Shown in pieces: positions 17,512 through 26,397 of a stretch of 64,000 nucleotides of DNA (positions are counted from its first letter, which is position 1; every line of letters starts with the position of its first letter). Position numbers and translations under genes: made by a program. Under the pieces are notes generated by a model. The model ran no database searches. It had not been told where the DNA came from and saw only the letters and a list, made by a program, of their open reading frames with translations. Source of the DNA: Rhizobium sp. BT03 (lineage in GTDB: Bacteria; Pseudomonadota; Alphaproteobacteria; Rhizobiales; Rhizobiaceae); assembly GCF_030053155.1 (NCBI RefSeq), contig NZ_CP125640.1, positions 2,865,501 through 2,929,500 of the forward strand, in the 5' to 3' direction.

Positions 17512-18726
17512 TCAAATTGCCTGGCCTGCCAGCAGCCGCGGATTGTCCTTGGCCGTCGTTCCGGCCGCCTGGCCGATGAAGAAGGATTTGAGGCGCGGCA
17601 GCCGATCAACGATGCCGAGGCCGACGTCGCGGGCGATGCGGATCGGCGTTGCGTCGTTGGAGAACAGCCGGTTCAGCACGTCGGTCGTCATGCCCATGCG
17701 GAAGGTGTCGAAGCGCCGCCAGGTCTGGTAGCGTTCGAGAATGTTGATCGAGCCGATATCGAGGCCGAGGCGATCGGCCTCGACGATCGTTTCGGCAAGG
17801 GCGGCCACATCCTTGAAGCCGAGGTTCAGGCCCTGTCCCGAAATCGGGTGAATGCCATGGGCGGCGTCGCCGGCCAACGCAAAACGCGGCGCGACGAAGG
17901 CGCGGGCGAGTGTCAGGCCGAGCGGGAAGGCGCGTTTGTCGCCGATGACCTTCAGCGCCCCGAGCTTATGGCCGAAGCGGCGTTCGAGTTCTTCCTCGAA
18001 AATCAGGTCGTCGGCGGCGACCAGCCGGTCGGCATCATGTGTCCGCTCCGTCCAGACCAGCGAGGAGCGGTTGTTTCTGAGCGGCAGGATGGCGAAGGGG
18101 CCGGCCGGCAGGAAATGCTCCTCGGCGCAGCCCTCGTGCGGCCGCTCATGTTCGACCGTTGCAACGATGCCGGACTGGCCGTAGTCCCAGGTGGCGGTCT
18201 TGATGCCGGCGAGGTCGCGCAGTTTCGAGCGCACACCGTCGCAGGCCACCAGCAGCCGGCTCTCCAGCGTGCTGCCGTCCGAAACCGTGACGGTGACGTG
18301 GCTGTCTTCGGTCTTCAGCTCCGTGGCGCCGAGGCCGTGGCGGATGTCGATGCCGAGCCGCTCGCAGACGCCGCGCAGCGCCGCGACCATCGCCACATTC
18401 GGGATCATATGGGCGAAAGGCCGGCCTTCGGCCACTTCGCCGTCGAAGGTCAGAAAAACCGGGCGGACCGGATCGGAGGTTTTCGAGTCGGTGACGATCA
18501 TCTTGGTGATCGGCTGGGCCTCCGGCTCGATCTCGTTCCAGATGCCGAAGATTTCGAGCATTTTCGCCGCCGCCGCGATGACGGCCGAAGCGCGTGTATC
18601 GTTTTTCCAGACATGCTCCGGGGCCGCCTCGACGACCGCGACATTCAGATGCGGTGCTGCCTGCTTGACCGCGACAGCAGCGGAAAGGCCGACATAACCC
18701 CCGCCCACAACCAGCATATCCAGCAT
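17512..18726 (-). CDS. UbiH/UbiF/COQ6-family FAD monooxygenase
   Basis: 404 residues. FAD-binding hydroxylase: dinucleotide motif 'VVGGGYVGLSAAVAV' at the N-terminus, the middle 'ACDGVRSKLRD' and the second FAD motif 'LAGDAAHGIHPISGQGLNLG' near residue 285. This pattern is that of the ubiquinone ring hydroxylases (UbiH, UbiF, UbiI, UbiL, UbiM), which add hydroxyls to the quinone precursor at the inner membrane. Which ring carbon it acts on cannot be read from sequence; rhizobia often use few hydroxylases with relaxed positions. It is divergent from tesB, sharing an 84-nt control region. Confidence 0.88.
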   Translation of the reverse strand: MLDMLVVGGGYVGLSAAVAVKQAAPHLNVAVVEAAPEHVWKNDTRASAVIAAAAKMLEIFGIWNEIEPEAQPITKMIVTDSKTSDPVRPVFLTFDGEVAEGRPFAHMIPNVAMVAALRGVCERLGIDIRHGLGATELKTEDSHVTVTVSDGSTLESRLLVACDGVRSKLRDLAGIKTATWDYGQSGIVATVEHERPHEGCAEEHFLPAGPFAILPLRNNRSSLVWTERTHDADRLVAADDLIFEEELERRFGHKLGALKVIGDKRAFPLGLTLARAFVAPRFALAGDAAHGIHPISGQGLNLGFKDVAALAETIVEADRLGLDIGSINILERYQTWRRFDTFRMGMTTDVLNRLFSNDATPIRIARDVGLGIVDRLPRLKSFFIGQAAGTTAKDNPRLLAGQAI

Positions 18727-18810
18727 CGCGCCGCTCCCTTACCTTGTGCCTCGGATGTGACCTATATAGATCATCGCAACTTCACTTCCTACCGCCGGGA
18801 GGCATGCAAA

Positions 18811-19695
18811 ATGACGCGCGAGACATCAGGGCCTTCGGCGATGGAGACGCTGCTTTCGACGCTCGACCTGGAGCCGATCGAAGTCGATATCTTCCGTGGG
18901 CGCAGCCCGCAGGCCGGCTGGCAGCGGGTCTTCGGCGGCCAGGTGATCGGCCAGGCGCTGATGGCGGCGCAGCGCACCATCGACGGCGAGCGTTTCGTGC
19001 ATTCGCTGCATGCCTATTTCATGCGCCCCGGCGATCCCTCGGTGCCGATCATCTACCAGGCGGAGCGGATCCGCGACGGATCGAGCTTCAATACGCGGCG
19101 CGTCGTCGCTATCCAGCACGGCAAGGCGATCTTCACGCTGTCGGCCTCCTTCCAGGTGGAGGAGCCGGGCTTCGACCACCAGATCGCCATGCCCGAGGTG
19201 CAGATGCCGGAGGCGCTGCTCGGCGAACAGCAGATCAAGGATCAATATCTGACGCATGCGCCGGAGGCGATCCGAAAATACTGGCAGCGCGAGCGGCCGA
19301 TCGAGATCCGTCCGGTCTCGCTGACGCATTATTTTTCCGACAAGAAGCTAGACCCCCGACAGGACGTCTGGGTGCGCGCCACCGGCCCGGTTCCCGACGA
19401 CCGGCTCTATCAGGCGGCCGTTCTTGCCTATCTCTCGGATATGACGCTGCTCGATACGTCGCTTTATGCGCATGGCACCTCCATCTTCGACCAGAGCCTG
19501 CAGGTGGCGAGCCTCGATCATTCCATGTGGTTCCACAGACCCTGCAGGCTCGACGACTGGCTGCTCTATGCGCAGGACAGCCCGTCGGCTTCGGGCGCCA
19601 GAGGGCTGACTCGAGGCAGCCTCTTTACCCGCTCGGGTGAGCTGATCGCCTCCGTCGCCCAGGAAGGTTTGATTCGGAAAAAGGCAAATGAATAA
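18811..19695 (+). CDS. tesB: Acyl-CoA thioesterase II
   Basis: 294 residues forming a double hot-dog protein. The N-terminal half has 'VFGGQVIGQALMAAQRT' and 'HSLHAYFMRPGDPSVPIIY'. The C-terminal half has 'AVLAYLSDMTLLDTSL' with the catalytic Asp, 'HSMWFHRPCRLDDWLLYAQ' and the closing 'GSLFTRSGELIASVAQEGLI' with Thr and Gln of the active site. It hydrolyses medium and long acyl-CoA to free acid and CoA. The start at 18811 follows GGGAGG; the frame is open far upstream but that part is antisense to the UbiH-like gene. Confidence 0.95.
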   Translation: MTRETSGPSAMETLLSTLDLEPIEVDIFRGRSPQAGWQRVFGGQVIGQALMAAQRTIDGERFVHSLHAYFMRPGDPSVPIIYQAERIRDGSSFNTRRVVAIQHGKAIFTLSASFQVEEPGFDHQIAMPEVQMPEALLGEQQIKDQYLTHAPEAIRKYWQRERPIEIRPVSLTHYFSDKKLDPRQDVWVRATGPVPDDRLYQAAVLAYLSDMTLLDTSLYAHGTSIFDQSLQVASLDHSMWFHRPCRLDDWLLYAQDSPSASGARGLTRGSLFTRSGELIASVAQEGLIRKKANE

Positions 19696-19717
19696 ATAAT
19701 GTGCATCTTCGAAAATT

Positions 19718-19736
19718 TGCGCATTATTTGTGCGCT
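19718..19736. promoter_or_regulatory. Possible NtrC enhancer upstream of glnK
   Basis: TGCGCAT-TATTT-GTGCGC forms an imperfect dyad resembling the NtrC site TGCACCA-N5-TGGTGCA. It lies about 110-125 nt before the predicted sigma-54 start, the normal place for an enhancer. The match is partial. Confidence 0.4.
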
Positions 19737-19817
19737 TATTGGCCGATCATTTGCCTGTTTATTGGCGCTCCATATTATAGTTATTATTTTTCAATAGGTT
19801 ATATCACACCTCGAATC

Positions 19818-19833
19818 TGGCACGTCCTTTGAA
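19818..19833 (+). promoter_or_regulatory. Probable sigma-54 promoter of glnK-amtB
   Basis: TGGCACG-TCCT-TTGAA fits the -24/-12 consensus TGGCACG-N4-TTGCW with one mismatch (A for C in the -12 box). The GG and G positions have the correct spacing. Transcription would start near 19844, giving a leader of about 74 nt before glnK. glnK-amtB units are widely NtrC/sigma-54 controlled. Confidence 0.65.
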
Positions 19834-19899
19834 TGTATATCGCCGGTCGCTGTCCAGGAATGTCAGCGGCAAGGAGAGTCGGCTCCGCGCCGAGGATAA

Positions 19900-20256
<357 letters not shown>

Positions 20257-20281
20257 GCGGCAGATCAAGGAGCTTTTTTCA

Positions 20282-21715
20282 ATGTCGACTTCGAAGTTTT
20301 CTTCCCCCTTTGCGCTGATCTGCGCAGCAACGGCTGCGCTTCTGGCGCCGGTCGTCGCTTTCGCGCAGGAGGCTGCGCCCGCCGCCGCCACCACAGCTGC
20401 CGCCGCTCCAGCCTTCACCATGGACAAGGGTGACAATGCCTGGATGCTCATCTCCTCGGCGCTCGTCCTGCTGATGACCATCCCCGGCCTTGCGCTGTTC
20501 TACGGCGGCCTCGTCCGTGCCAAGAACATGCTCTCGGTGCTGATGCAGGTGTTCATGATCACCGCCGTCGTGGCGCTGCTCTGGGTGACCTACGGCTATT
20601 CGCTCGCCTTCACCGACGGCGGCTCGCTGAACAGCTTCGTCGGCGGCTTCTCGAAGGCGTTCCTGGCCGGCGTCAACACCTCGTCGCTCGCCGAAACCTT
20701 CTCGAAGGGCGTCGCCATTCCTGAGTACACCTTCATCGTCTTCCAGATGACCTTCGCCTGCATCACGCCCGGCCTGATCGTCGGCGCCTTCGCCGAGCGC
20801 GTCAAGTTCTCGGCCGTCATGCTCTTCGTCGTGCTCTGGGTGACCTTTATCTACTTCCCGATGGCGCACATGGTCTGGTTCTGGGGCGGTCCGAGCTCCT
20901 ACAGCTCGCCGGCCGGCCTGATCTTCTCCTACGGCGCAATCGACTTTGCCGGCGGCACGGTCGTCCACATCAATGCCGGTATTGCCGGTCTCGTCGGCGC
21001 CATCATGCTCGGCAAGCGCACCGGTTATAAGAAGGAAATCATGGCTCCGCATTCGATGACCCTGACCATGGTCGGCGCATCGCTGCTCTGGGTCGGCTGG
21101 TTCGGCTTCAACGCCGGCTCCAACCTCGAAGCCAATGGCTATGCCTCGCTTGCCTTTATCAACACCTTCGTCGCGACGGCAGCTGCCGCCGTCTCCTGGT
21201 GCGTCGTCGAAAGCCTGACCCGCGGCAAGGCGTCCATGCTCGGCGGCGCTTCGGGTGCGGTTGCCGGTCTCGTCGCCATCACCCCGGCTGCCGGTTTTGC
21301 CGGCCCGATGGGCTCGATCGTTCTCGGCCTCGTCGTCTCGCCGGTCTGCTACTTCTTCGTCGACGTCGTGAAGAACAAGTTCAACTATGACGACAGCCTC
21401 GACGTCTTCGGCGTGCATTGCGTCGGCGGCATCCTCGGCGCCCTCGGCACCGGTATCCTCGTCAATCCGGCCCTTGGCGGCGCCGGCATCGTCGACTACT
21501 CGACCGCCGATTTCGCTGCCTCCTATGCCGGCACGGCAACCCAGGTGCTCGCCCAGGCCAAGGGCGTGCTGACGACGCTTCTGTGGTCGGGCATCGGTTC
21601 GGCGATCCTCTACAAGATCGTCGATGTCGTCATCGGCCTGCGCGTGAGCGTCGAAGCCGAGCGCGAAGGTCTCGACCTTTCGACCCACGGCGAAGCCGCC
21701 TACCACGCCTCTTGA
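20282..21715 (+). CDS. amtB: Ammonium transporter AmtB
   Basis: 477 residues. A cleavable signal peptide of about 29 residues ends near 'VVAFAQ', then an Ala-rich spacer, then 11 hydrophobic spans. The twin pore histidines are in 'GGTVVHINAGIAGLVG' and 'FGVHCVGGILGALGTG'; 'DNAWMLISSALVLLMTIPG' is the family N-terminal signature. It conducts ammonium/ammonia across the inner membrane and is gated by GlnK. The ATG at 20282 has AAGGAG; the longer open frame upstream overlaps glnK in another frame and is not coding. A hairpin and a strong terminator follow. Confidence 0.97.
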   Translation: MSTSKFSSPFALICAATAALLAPVVAFAQEAAPAAATTAAAAPAFTMDKGDNAWMLISSALVLLMTIPGLALFYGGLVRAKNMLSVLMQVFMITAVVALLWVTYGYSLAFTDGGSLNSFVGGFSKAFLAGVNTSSLAETFSKGVAIPEYTFIVFQMTFACITPGLIVGAFAERVKFSAVMLFVVLWVTFIYFPMAHMVWFWGGPSSYSSPAGLIFSYGAIDFAGGTVVHINAGIAGLVGAIMLGKRTGYKKEIMAPHSMTLTMVGASLLWVGWFGFNAGSNLEANGYASLAFINTFVATAAAAVSWCVVESLTRGKASMLGGASGAVAGLVAITPAAGFAGPMGSIVLGLVVSPVCYFFVDVVKNKFNYDDSLDVFGVHCVGGILGALGTGILVNPALGGAGIVDYSTADFAASYAGTATQVLAQAKGVLTTLLWSGIGSAILYKIVDVVIGLRVSVEAEREGLDLSTHGEAAYHAS

Positions 21716-21777
21716 TCACAGCGTTTGCGGCGCCCGGCACAAGGGCGCCGCTTCACGGCCCGTCGCGGCCTATCTAG

Positions 21778-21806
21778 AGCTTTTCCGGGTTACACCCGGA
21801 AAAGCT
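21778..21806. repeat. Perfect 13-bp inverted repeat after amtB
   Basis: AGCTTTTCCGGGT-TAC-ACCCGGAAAAGCT is a perfect hairpin with a 3-nt loop but no T-run. The preceding CTAG is also seen at the ends of the 8781-9088 element. It is likely a small palindromic repeat or mRNA 3' stabiliser. Confidence 0.7.
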
Positions 21807-21824
21807 GTCATAGACCGCATTTGG

Positions 21825-21854
21825 CCCGAACCTTTCCAGGTTCGGGCTTTTTTT
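21825..21854 (+). terminator. Rho-independent terminator of glnK-amtB
   Basis: Stem CCCGAACC / GGTTCGGG with a 6-nt loop, followed by C and seven T. Textbook intrinsic terminator, 110 nt after the amtB stop. Confidence 0.88.
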
Positions 21855-21892
21855 GATTTCCATGCCCGGAATGCCCGTCCAGGCATGCATGG

Positions 21893-21908
21893 TTAACATC
21901 GCTTTAAC
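21893..21908. promoter_or_regulatory. CtrA-type box upstream of ftsK
   Basis: TTAA-CATCGCT-TTAAC is an exact match to the CtrA consensus TTAA-N7-TTAA(C), 90-105 nt before the ftsK start. CtrA is the alphaproteobacterial cell-cycle regulator, and division genes are frequent targets. Binding is inferred. Confidence 0.6.
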
Positions 21909-21996
21909 CCGGCTCTGATTAGGTGGAGCGGACGCATTTTGGCATGGCGAAGCTTCGGTGATTCGCATGCCCTCAGGCATTGGACGGGTTAGACAC

Positions 21997-24681
21997 ATGG
22001 CAAGAAGCACGTCGCCGGCGATGGATGGCCGTCCGGATCGGTTCTCCTTCTCGGCATTCATGCTGCGACAGATCCAGGCGCTCATCGGCTTTGCGATCTT
22101 TCTACTGCTGGCGCTCTGCGTCGCGGCGCTGGCGACATGGAACGTCGCGGATCCGAGCTATTCCTATGCCACGGCCAATCTGCCGACGAATATCCTCGGT
22201 TACAGCGGCGCCGCCTTCGCCGATATCGTCATGCAGTTCCTCGGCCTTGCCAGCGTCGTTTCGATGCTGCCGATCGTCGCCTGGGCGCTGACGCTGATCT
22301 CGGGCCGCCGCTTCAGCCGCATTCCCGCCCGTGCCGGCGCCTGGCTTGGCGGTACGGTGCTGTCCTGCGCCGTGATCGGCTGCTTTCCGCCGCCGCTCAC
22401 CTGGCCGATCCCGAACGGCATCGGTGGCGTCGTCGGTGATATGATACTGCGTTTTCCCGCGCTCTTCGTCGGCGCCTATCCCACCGGCACGTTCGCCATG
22501 GTTGTCGGCTGCATCTTTGCGGTGCCGACCGCCTGGATGATGCTGTTTGCCTCGGGCCTCGTCGGCCGCAGCGACGCGGACGACGAAATCGAGGACGATT
22601 ACGTCGAGACGACAAGCAAGGCGCGGGTCGTCGGCGACGAGGACGAGGAGGACGAGTCGCGCTGGGTCGCTTTCAGCGGCGCGATGACCCATGCTTGGTA
22701 TATGAACCAGGGACGGCTGCGCCGCCTCCTCGGCATGGGACCGCGCAAGCGCCGCCAGGGCGATTTCGAATCGCCCTATGATTTCAACGATGATGAGTTC
22801 GGCACGCTGAACGAACCGGTGCGCGCCAAGGCGCCGGCGACGCGCGGCGAGCGGATGGAGCCGTCGATGGAGCCATCGATGGGAGCAAGGGCGGCTGCGC
22901 CGCGCCGCGTCGTCGCGGCACCGTCGCTTTCCATCGATGACGAGGATGATGACGACGATCTGCCGTTCGACCCCGATATGCCGCCGCGCCCGGCCGATAT
23001 CCTGCCGGACGACGATGAGGACGACTGGATGATCCGTGCGCCGGCGAAAGCCGCCGGCAAGCCGGAGCCGCGCGTCGTTCCCGCGGTCGCGCGTCCGAAG
23101 CCCGGCGCCCGCGTCGAGCGGGAGGCGCAGGGCTCGTTCATTCGTCCCGAAGGTTTCCAGCTTCCCTCGATGCATCTGCTTGCCGAACCGAAGAACGTCG
23201 TGCGCGATTCCACGCTTTCGGCCGATGCGCTGGAGCAGAACGCCCGCATGCTCGAAGGCGTGCTCGAAGATTTCGGCGTCAAGGGCGAGATCATCCATGT
23301 CCGTCCAGGCCCCGTCGTCACGCTCTACGAATTGGAGCCGGCGCCCGGCATCAAGTCGTCGCGGGTCATCGGCCTTGCCGACGATATCGCCCGCTCGATG
23401 AGCGCCATTGCCGCCCGCGTTGCCGTCGTGCCTGGCCGCAACGCGATCGGCATCGAACTGCCGAACCAGACGCGCGAGACCGTCTATCTGCGCGAACTCA
23501 TTGCTTCCCGCGATTTCGACGGCAGCAAGGCCAAGCTCGCCATGGCGCTCGGCAAGACGATCGGCGGCGAAGCCGTCATCGCCGATCTCGCCAAGATGCC
23601 GCATCTGCTCGTTGCCGGCACCACCGGCTCCGGCAAGTCGGTCGCCATCAACACGATGATCCTGTCGCTGCTCTATCGCATGACGCCAGAACAGTGCCGG
23701 CTGATCATGATCGACCCGAAGATGCTCGAGCTTTCCGTCTATGACGGCATCCCGCATCTGCTATCGCCCGTGGTCACCGATCCGAAGAAGGCCGTCGTCG
23801 CGCTGAAATGGACCGTGCGCGAGATGGAAGAGCGCTATAAGAAGATGTCGAAGATCGGTGTGCGCAACATCGACGGCTTCAACACCCGCGTCGAGCAGGC
23901 CTTGTCGAAGGGCGAGGCGATCTCGCGCACGGTGCAGACCGGCTTCGACCGCCACACCGGCGAGGCAATGTACGAGACCGAAGAATTCGACCTGAGGCCG
24001 ATGCCCTATATCGTCGTCATCATCGACGAGATGGCCGACCTGATGATGGTCGCCGGCAAGGACATCGAAGGTGCCGTGCAGCGTCTGGCGCAGATGGCGC
24101 GTGCCGCCGGCATCCACGTGATCATGGCGACGCAGCGTCCGTCGGTCGACGTCATCACCGGCACGATCAAGGCAAACTTCCCGACCCGCATCTCCTTCCA
24201 GGTGACCTCGAAGATCGATAGCCGCACCATCCTCGGCGAACAGGGCGCCGAACAGCTGCTCGGCATGGGCGACATGCTCTATATGGCGGGCGGCGGGCGG
24301 ATCCAGCGCGTGCACGGCCCGTTCGTCTCGGATGTCGAGGTGGAAGAGATCGTCTCCTATCTGAAGACCCAGGGCTCGCCGCAATATCTGGATGCGATCA
24401 CCGCCGATGACGACGAGGATGGCGATTACGGCGGCGGTGGCGGCCCCGCCGGCACGTCGAATCTTTCTGATTCGGAAGATCCCTATGACCAGGCCGTCGC
24501 CATCGTGCTGCGAGACGGCAAGGCCTCGACCTCCTACGTCCAGCGCCGGCTCGGCATCGGCTATAATAGGGCAGCCTCGCTCATCGAGCGGATGGAAAAG
24601 GAAGGCATCATCGGGCCGGCCAACCATGCCGGCAAACGCGAAATTCTTGTTCCGACCGAAGGCGACATCCTCGACCGCTGA
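21997..24681 (+). CDS. ftsK: DNA translocase FtsK
   Basis: 894 residues. The N-terminal ~190 residues hold four hydrophobic spans that anchor it at the septum. An acidic, low-complexity linker runs to about residue 380. The RecA-like motor has Walker A 'GTTGSGKS' near 541 and Walker B '[12 protein letters not shown]' near 673, plus '[19 protein letters not shown]'. The C-terminal ~65 residues ('[20 protein letters not shown]') are the winged-helix gamma domain that reads KOPS and contacts XerD. It pumps chromosome ends through the closing septum for dimer resolution. Start 21997 (MARSTSP) was preferred to 21958; neither has a strong ribosome site. Confidence 0.95.
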   Translation: MARSTSPAMDGRPDRFSFSAFMLRQIQALIGFAIFLLLALCVAALATWNVADPSYSYATANLPTNILGYSGAAFADIVMQFLGLASVVSMLPIVAWALTLISGRRFSRIPARAGAWLGGTVLSCAVIGCFPPPLTWPIPNGIGGVVGDMILRFPALFVGAYPTGTFAMVVGCIFAVPTAWMMLFASGLVGRSDADDEIEDDYVETTSKARVVGDEDEEDESRWVAFSGAMTHAWYMNQGRLRRLLGMGPRKRRQGDFESPYDFNDDEFGTLNEPVRAKAPATRGERMEPSMEPSMGARAAAPRRVVAAPSLSIDDEDDDDDLPFDPDMPPRPADILPDDDEDDWMIRAPAKAAGKPEPRVVPAVARPKPGARVEREAQGSFIRPEGFQLPSMHLLAEPKNVVRDSTLSADALEQNARMLEGVLEDFGVKGEIIHVRPGPVVTLYELEPAPGIKSSRVIGLADDIARSMSAIAARVAVVPGRNAIGIELPNQTRETVYLRELIASRDFDGSKAKLAMALGKTIGGEAVIADLAKMPHLLVAGTTGSGKSVAINTMILSLLYRMTPEQCRLIMIDPKMLELSVYDGIPHLLSPVVTDPKKAVVALKWTVREMEERYKKMSKIGVRNIDGFNTRVEQALSKGEAISRTVQTGFDRHTGEAMYETEEFDLRPMPYIVVIIDEMADLMMVAGKDIEGAVQRLAQMARAAGIHVIMATQRPSVDVITGTIKANFPTRISFQVTSKIDSRTILGEQGAEQLLGMGDMLYMAGGGRIQRVHGPFVSDVEVEEIVSYLKTQGSPQYLDAITADDDEDGDYGGGGGPAGTSNLSDSEDPYDQAVAIVLRDGKASTSYVQRRLGIGYNRAASLIERMEKEGIIGPANHAGKREILVPTEGDILDR

Positions 24682-24822
24682 AATAATCGGCATATATTTC
24701 CGATGGGGACCGCTTTTGCGGAAACCGGATGGCAGCGAAGCCGTTACCTCACGCAGGCCCGATCGCAATGCCTTGAAGACGCCGCCTTTCGGCAGCATGC
24801 AGATCGCATAAAGGAGATTTAG

Positions 24823-25491
24823 ATGAGTAACTCCGACACCTTCCTCTCCGGCCTGACGGTAACGCGCCGCGATCTTCTCGGCGCCTTTGCTCTCGCTGCG
24901 ATGGCAAGCACCATTCCCTTCGGCGCCCATGCGCAGGCGGCGGCTCCGGCCTCCGGCACGGCGCAGGCGATCGCCGACCATTTCTCCGGCGTCACGACGA
25001 TGCAGGGCGAATTCGTGCAGTTCGGTCCGCGCGGCGAGCAGACCGGCGGCAAGTTCTTCATCCAGCGTCCGGGCAAACTGCGCTTCAACTACGACGATCC
25101 TTCGCCGATGCGGGTGATCGCCGACGGCAAGAACGTCGCCATCGGCAATACCAAGCTGAAAACCTGGGATCTCTATCCGCTCTCCAAGACGCCGCTCAGC
25201 CTGCTCCTGGCGCAGCGCATCGATCTGTCGGCCGGCATGGTGAAGGGCGTGAAGGAAGAGTCCGATCTGACGACGATCGCGCTCGGCAACAATACGGTGT
25301 TCGGCAACTCGACCATCACCATGATGTTCGACCCGAAGACCTACGACCTGCGCCAGTGGACGATCACCGACAATCAGGGCAAGGACACGTCGGTGATGAT
25401 CTTCAACGTCAAGACAGGCATGCAGTTCGACGACCGCGTCTTCCGCGTGCCTTACGAAAGCATTCCGGGCACGGCAGCCTCACGCGACTGA
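24823..25491 (+). CDS. lolA: Outer-membrane lipoprotein carrier LolA
   Basis: 222 residues. LolA ferries lipoproteins through the periplasm from LolCDE to the outer membrane. The LolA fold begins at 'AIADHFSGVTTMQGEFVQF'; 'GGKFFIQRPGKLRFNYDDP' and 'RVIADGKNVAIGN' are family-typical. The N-terminus is unusual. 'VTRRDLLGAFALAAMAST' carries two consecutive Arg (15-16) in front of the hydrophobic stretch and ends AHA near residue 37, which looks like a twin-arginine signal rather than a simple Sec one. An AAGGAG site precedes the ATG. It follows ftsK as in many alphaproteobacteria. Confidence 0.9.
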   Translation: MSNSDTFLSGLTVTRRDLLGAFALAAMASTIPFGAHAQAAAPASGTAQAIADHFSGVTTMQGEFVQFGPRGEQTGGKFFIQRPGKLRFNYDDPSPMRVIADGKNVAIGNTKLKTWDLYPLSKTPLSLLLAQRIDLSAGMVKGVKEESDLTTIALGNNTVFGNSTITMMFDPKTYDLRQWTITDNQGKDTSVMIFNVKTGMQFDDRVFRVPYESIPGTAASRD

Positions 25492-25559
25492 GGCCTTTTT
25501 GGTTGATCGTCCGCGGCTTTTACACGCGGCCGGTTCCCTCCTGTCCACCTTTGTTCTAA

Positions 25560-25587
25560 AGCCCTTTCATGAAAGCATGAAAGGGCT
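25560..25587. promoter_or_regulatory. Perfect hairpin abutting the xthA ribosome site
   Basis: AGCCCTTTCATG-AAAG-CATGAAAGGGCT is a perfect 12-bp stem ending 6 nt before the xthA ATG. The purine-rich AAAGGGCT arm may contain or mask the ribosome site. It could equally serve as the lolA 3' end, though no T-run follows. Confidence 0.55.
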
Positions 25588-25593
25588 GGGACT

Positions 25594-26397
25594 ATGGGCT
25601 TGTCGATCACCACCTGGAACATCAATTCGGTGCGGCTGCGCATGCCGATCGTCGAGCAGCTCGTTCTCAAGCACCGGCCGGATATTCTCTGCCTGCAGGA
25701 GACCAAGGTGACGAACGAGCTCTTCCCGGCGGCACCGCTGCGGGCGATGGGCTACGATCACATCATCATCCACGGCCAGAAGGGCTATCACGGCGTGGCG
25801 ATCGCCTCGCGCATTCCGCTGACGGAGGATCACCGGCAGGATTACTGCGGGGTCGGCGATGCCCGCCACATCTCGGCGATCTTCGAGCACGGCAATCGCC
25901 GGATCCGGTTGCACAATTTCTATGTTCCGGCCGGCGGCGACGAGCCGGATCGCACGATCAATCCGAAATTCGGCCACAAGCTCGATTTCATCGAGGAGAT
26001 GAAGCATCTGAAAGCCAATGGCGAGGCGAATACGTCGGCGATCCTCGTCGGCGATCTGAACGTCGCGCCGCTGGAGCACGATGTCTGGTCGCACAAACAG
26101 CTGCTGAAAATCGTCAGCCATACGCCCGTCGAGACCGACGGGCTGCTCGAGGTGATGAAGCGCGGCGCCTGGCTCGATCTCATGCGCCAGCATGTGCCGG
26201 AAAGCGAGAAGCTCTATACCTGGTGGAGCTACCGCGCCAAGGACTGGGAGGCCGCCGACCGCGGCCGCCGTCTCGACCATATCTGGTCGTCATCGGATCT
26301 CGGGCCGCATCTCAAGCGCATCGAGATCCTGAAGGAAGCGCGCGGCTGGGATCGGCCCTCCGACCATGTGCCGGTCACGGCGCATTTCGATTTCTGA
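25594..26397 (+). CDS. xthA: Exodeoxyribonuclease III
   Basis: 267 residues, endonuclease/exonuclease/phosphatase fold. Active-site blocks are all present: 'TTWNINSVRLR' (Asn), 'LCLQETKV' (metal Glu), 'NFYVPAGGD' (Tyr), 'ILVGDLNVAP' (Asp, Asn), 'RRLDHIWSS' and the final 'SDHVPVTAHF' (His). It nicks 5' of abasic sites and trims 3' ends in base-excision repair. The stop codon overlaps the ATG of the next gene (TGATG), so the ATP-grasp protein is translationally coupled to it. A strong hairpin lies directly before the start. Confidence 0.95.
   Translation: MGLSITTWNINSVRLRMPIVEQLVLKHRPDILCLQETKVTNELFPAAPLRAMGYDHIIIHGQKGYHGVAIASRIPLTEDHRQDYCGVGDARHISAIFEHGNRRIRLHNFYVPAGGDEPDRTINPKFGHKLDFIEEMKHLKANGEANTSAILVGDLNVAPLEHDVWSHKQLLKIVSHTPVETDGLLEVMKRGAWLDLMRQHVPESEKLYTWWSYRAKDWEAADRGRRLDHIWSSSDLGPHLKRIEILKEARGWDRPSDHVPVTAHFDF

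Noticed and set aside
17848..18810. Long N-terminal extension of the tesB frame
   Set aside because: The extension is antisense to the UbiH-family gene, and a good ribosome site with the family start lies at 18811.
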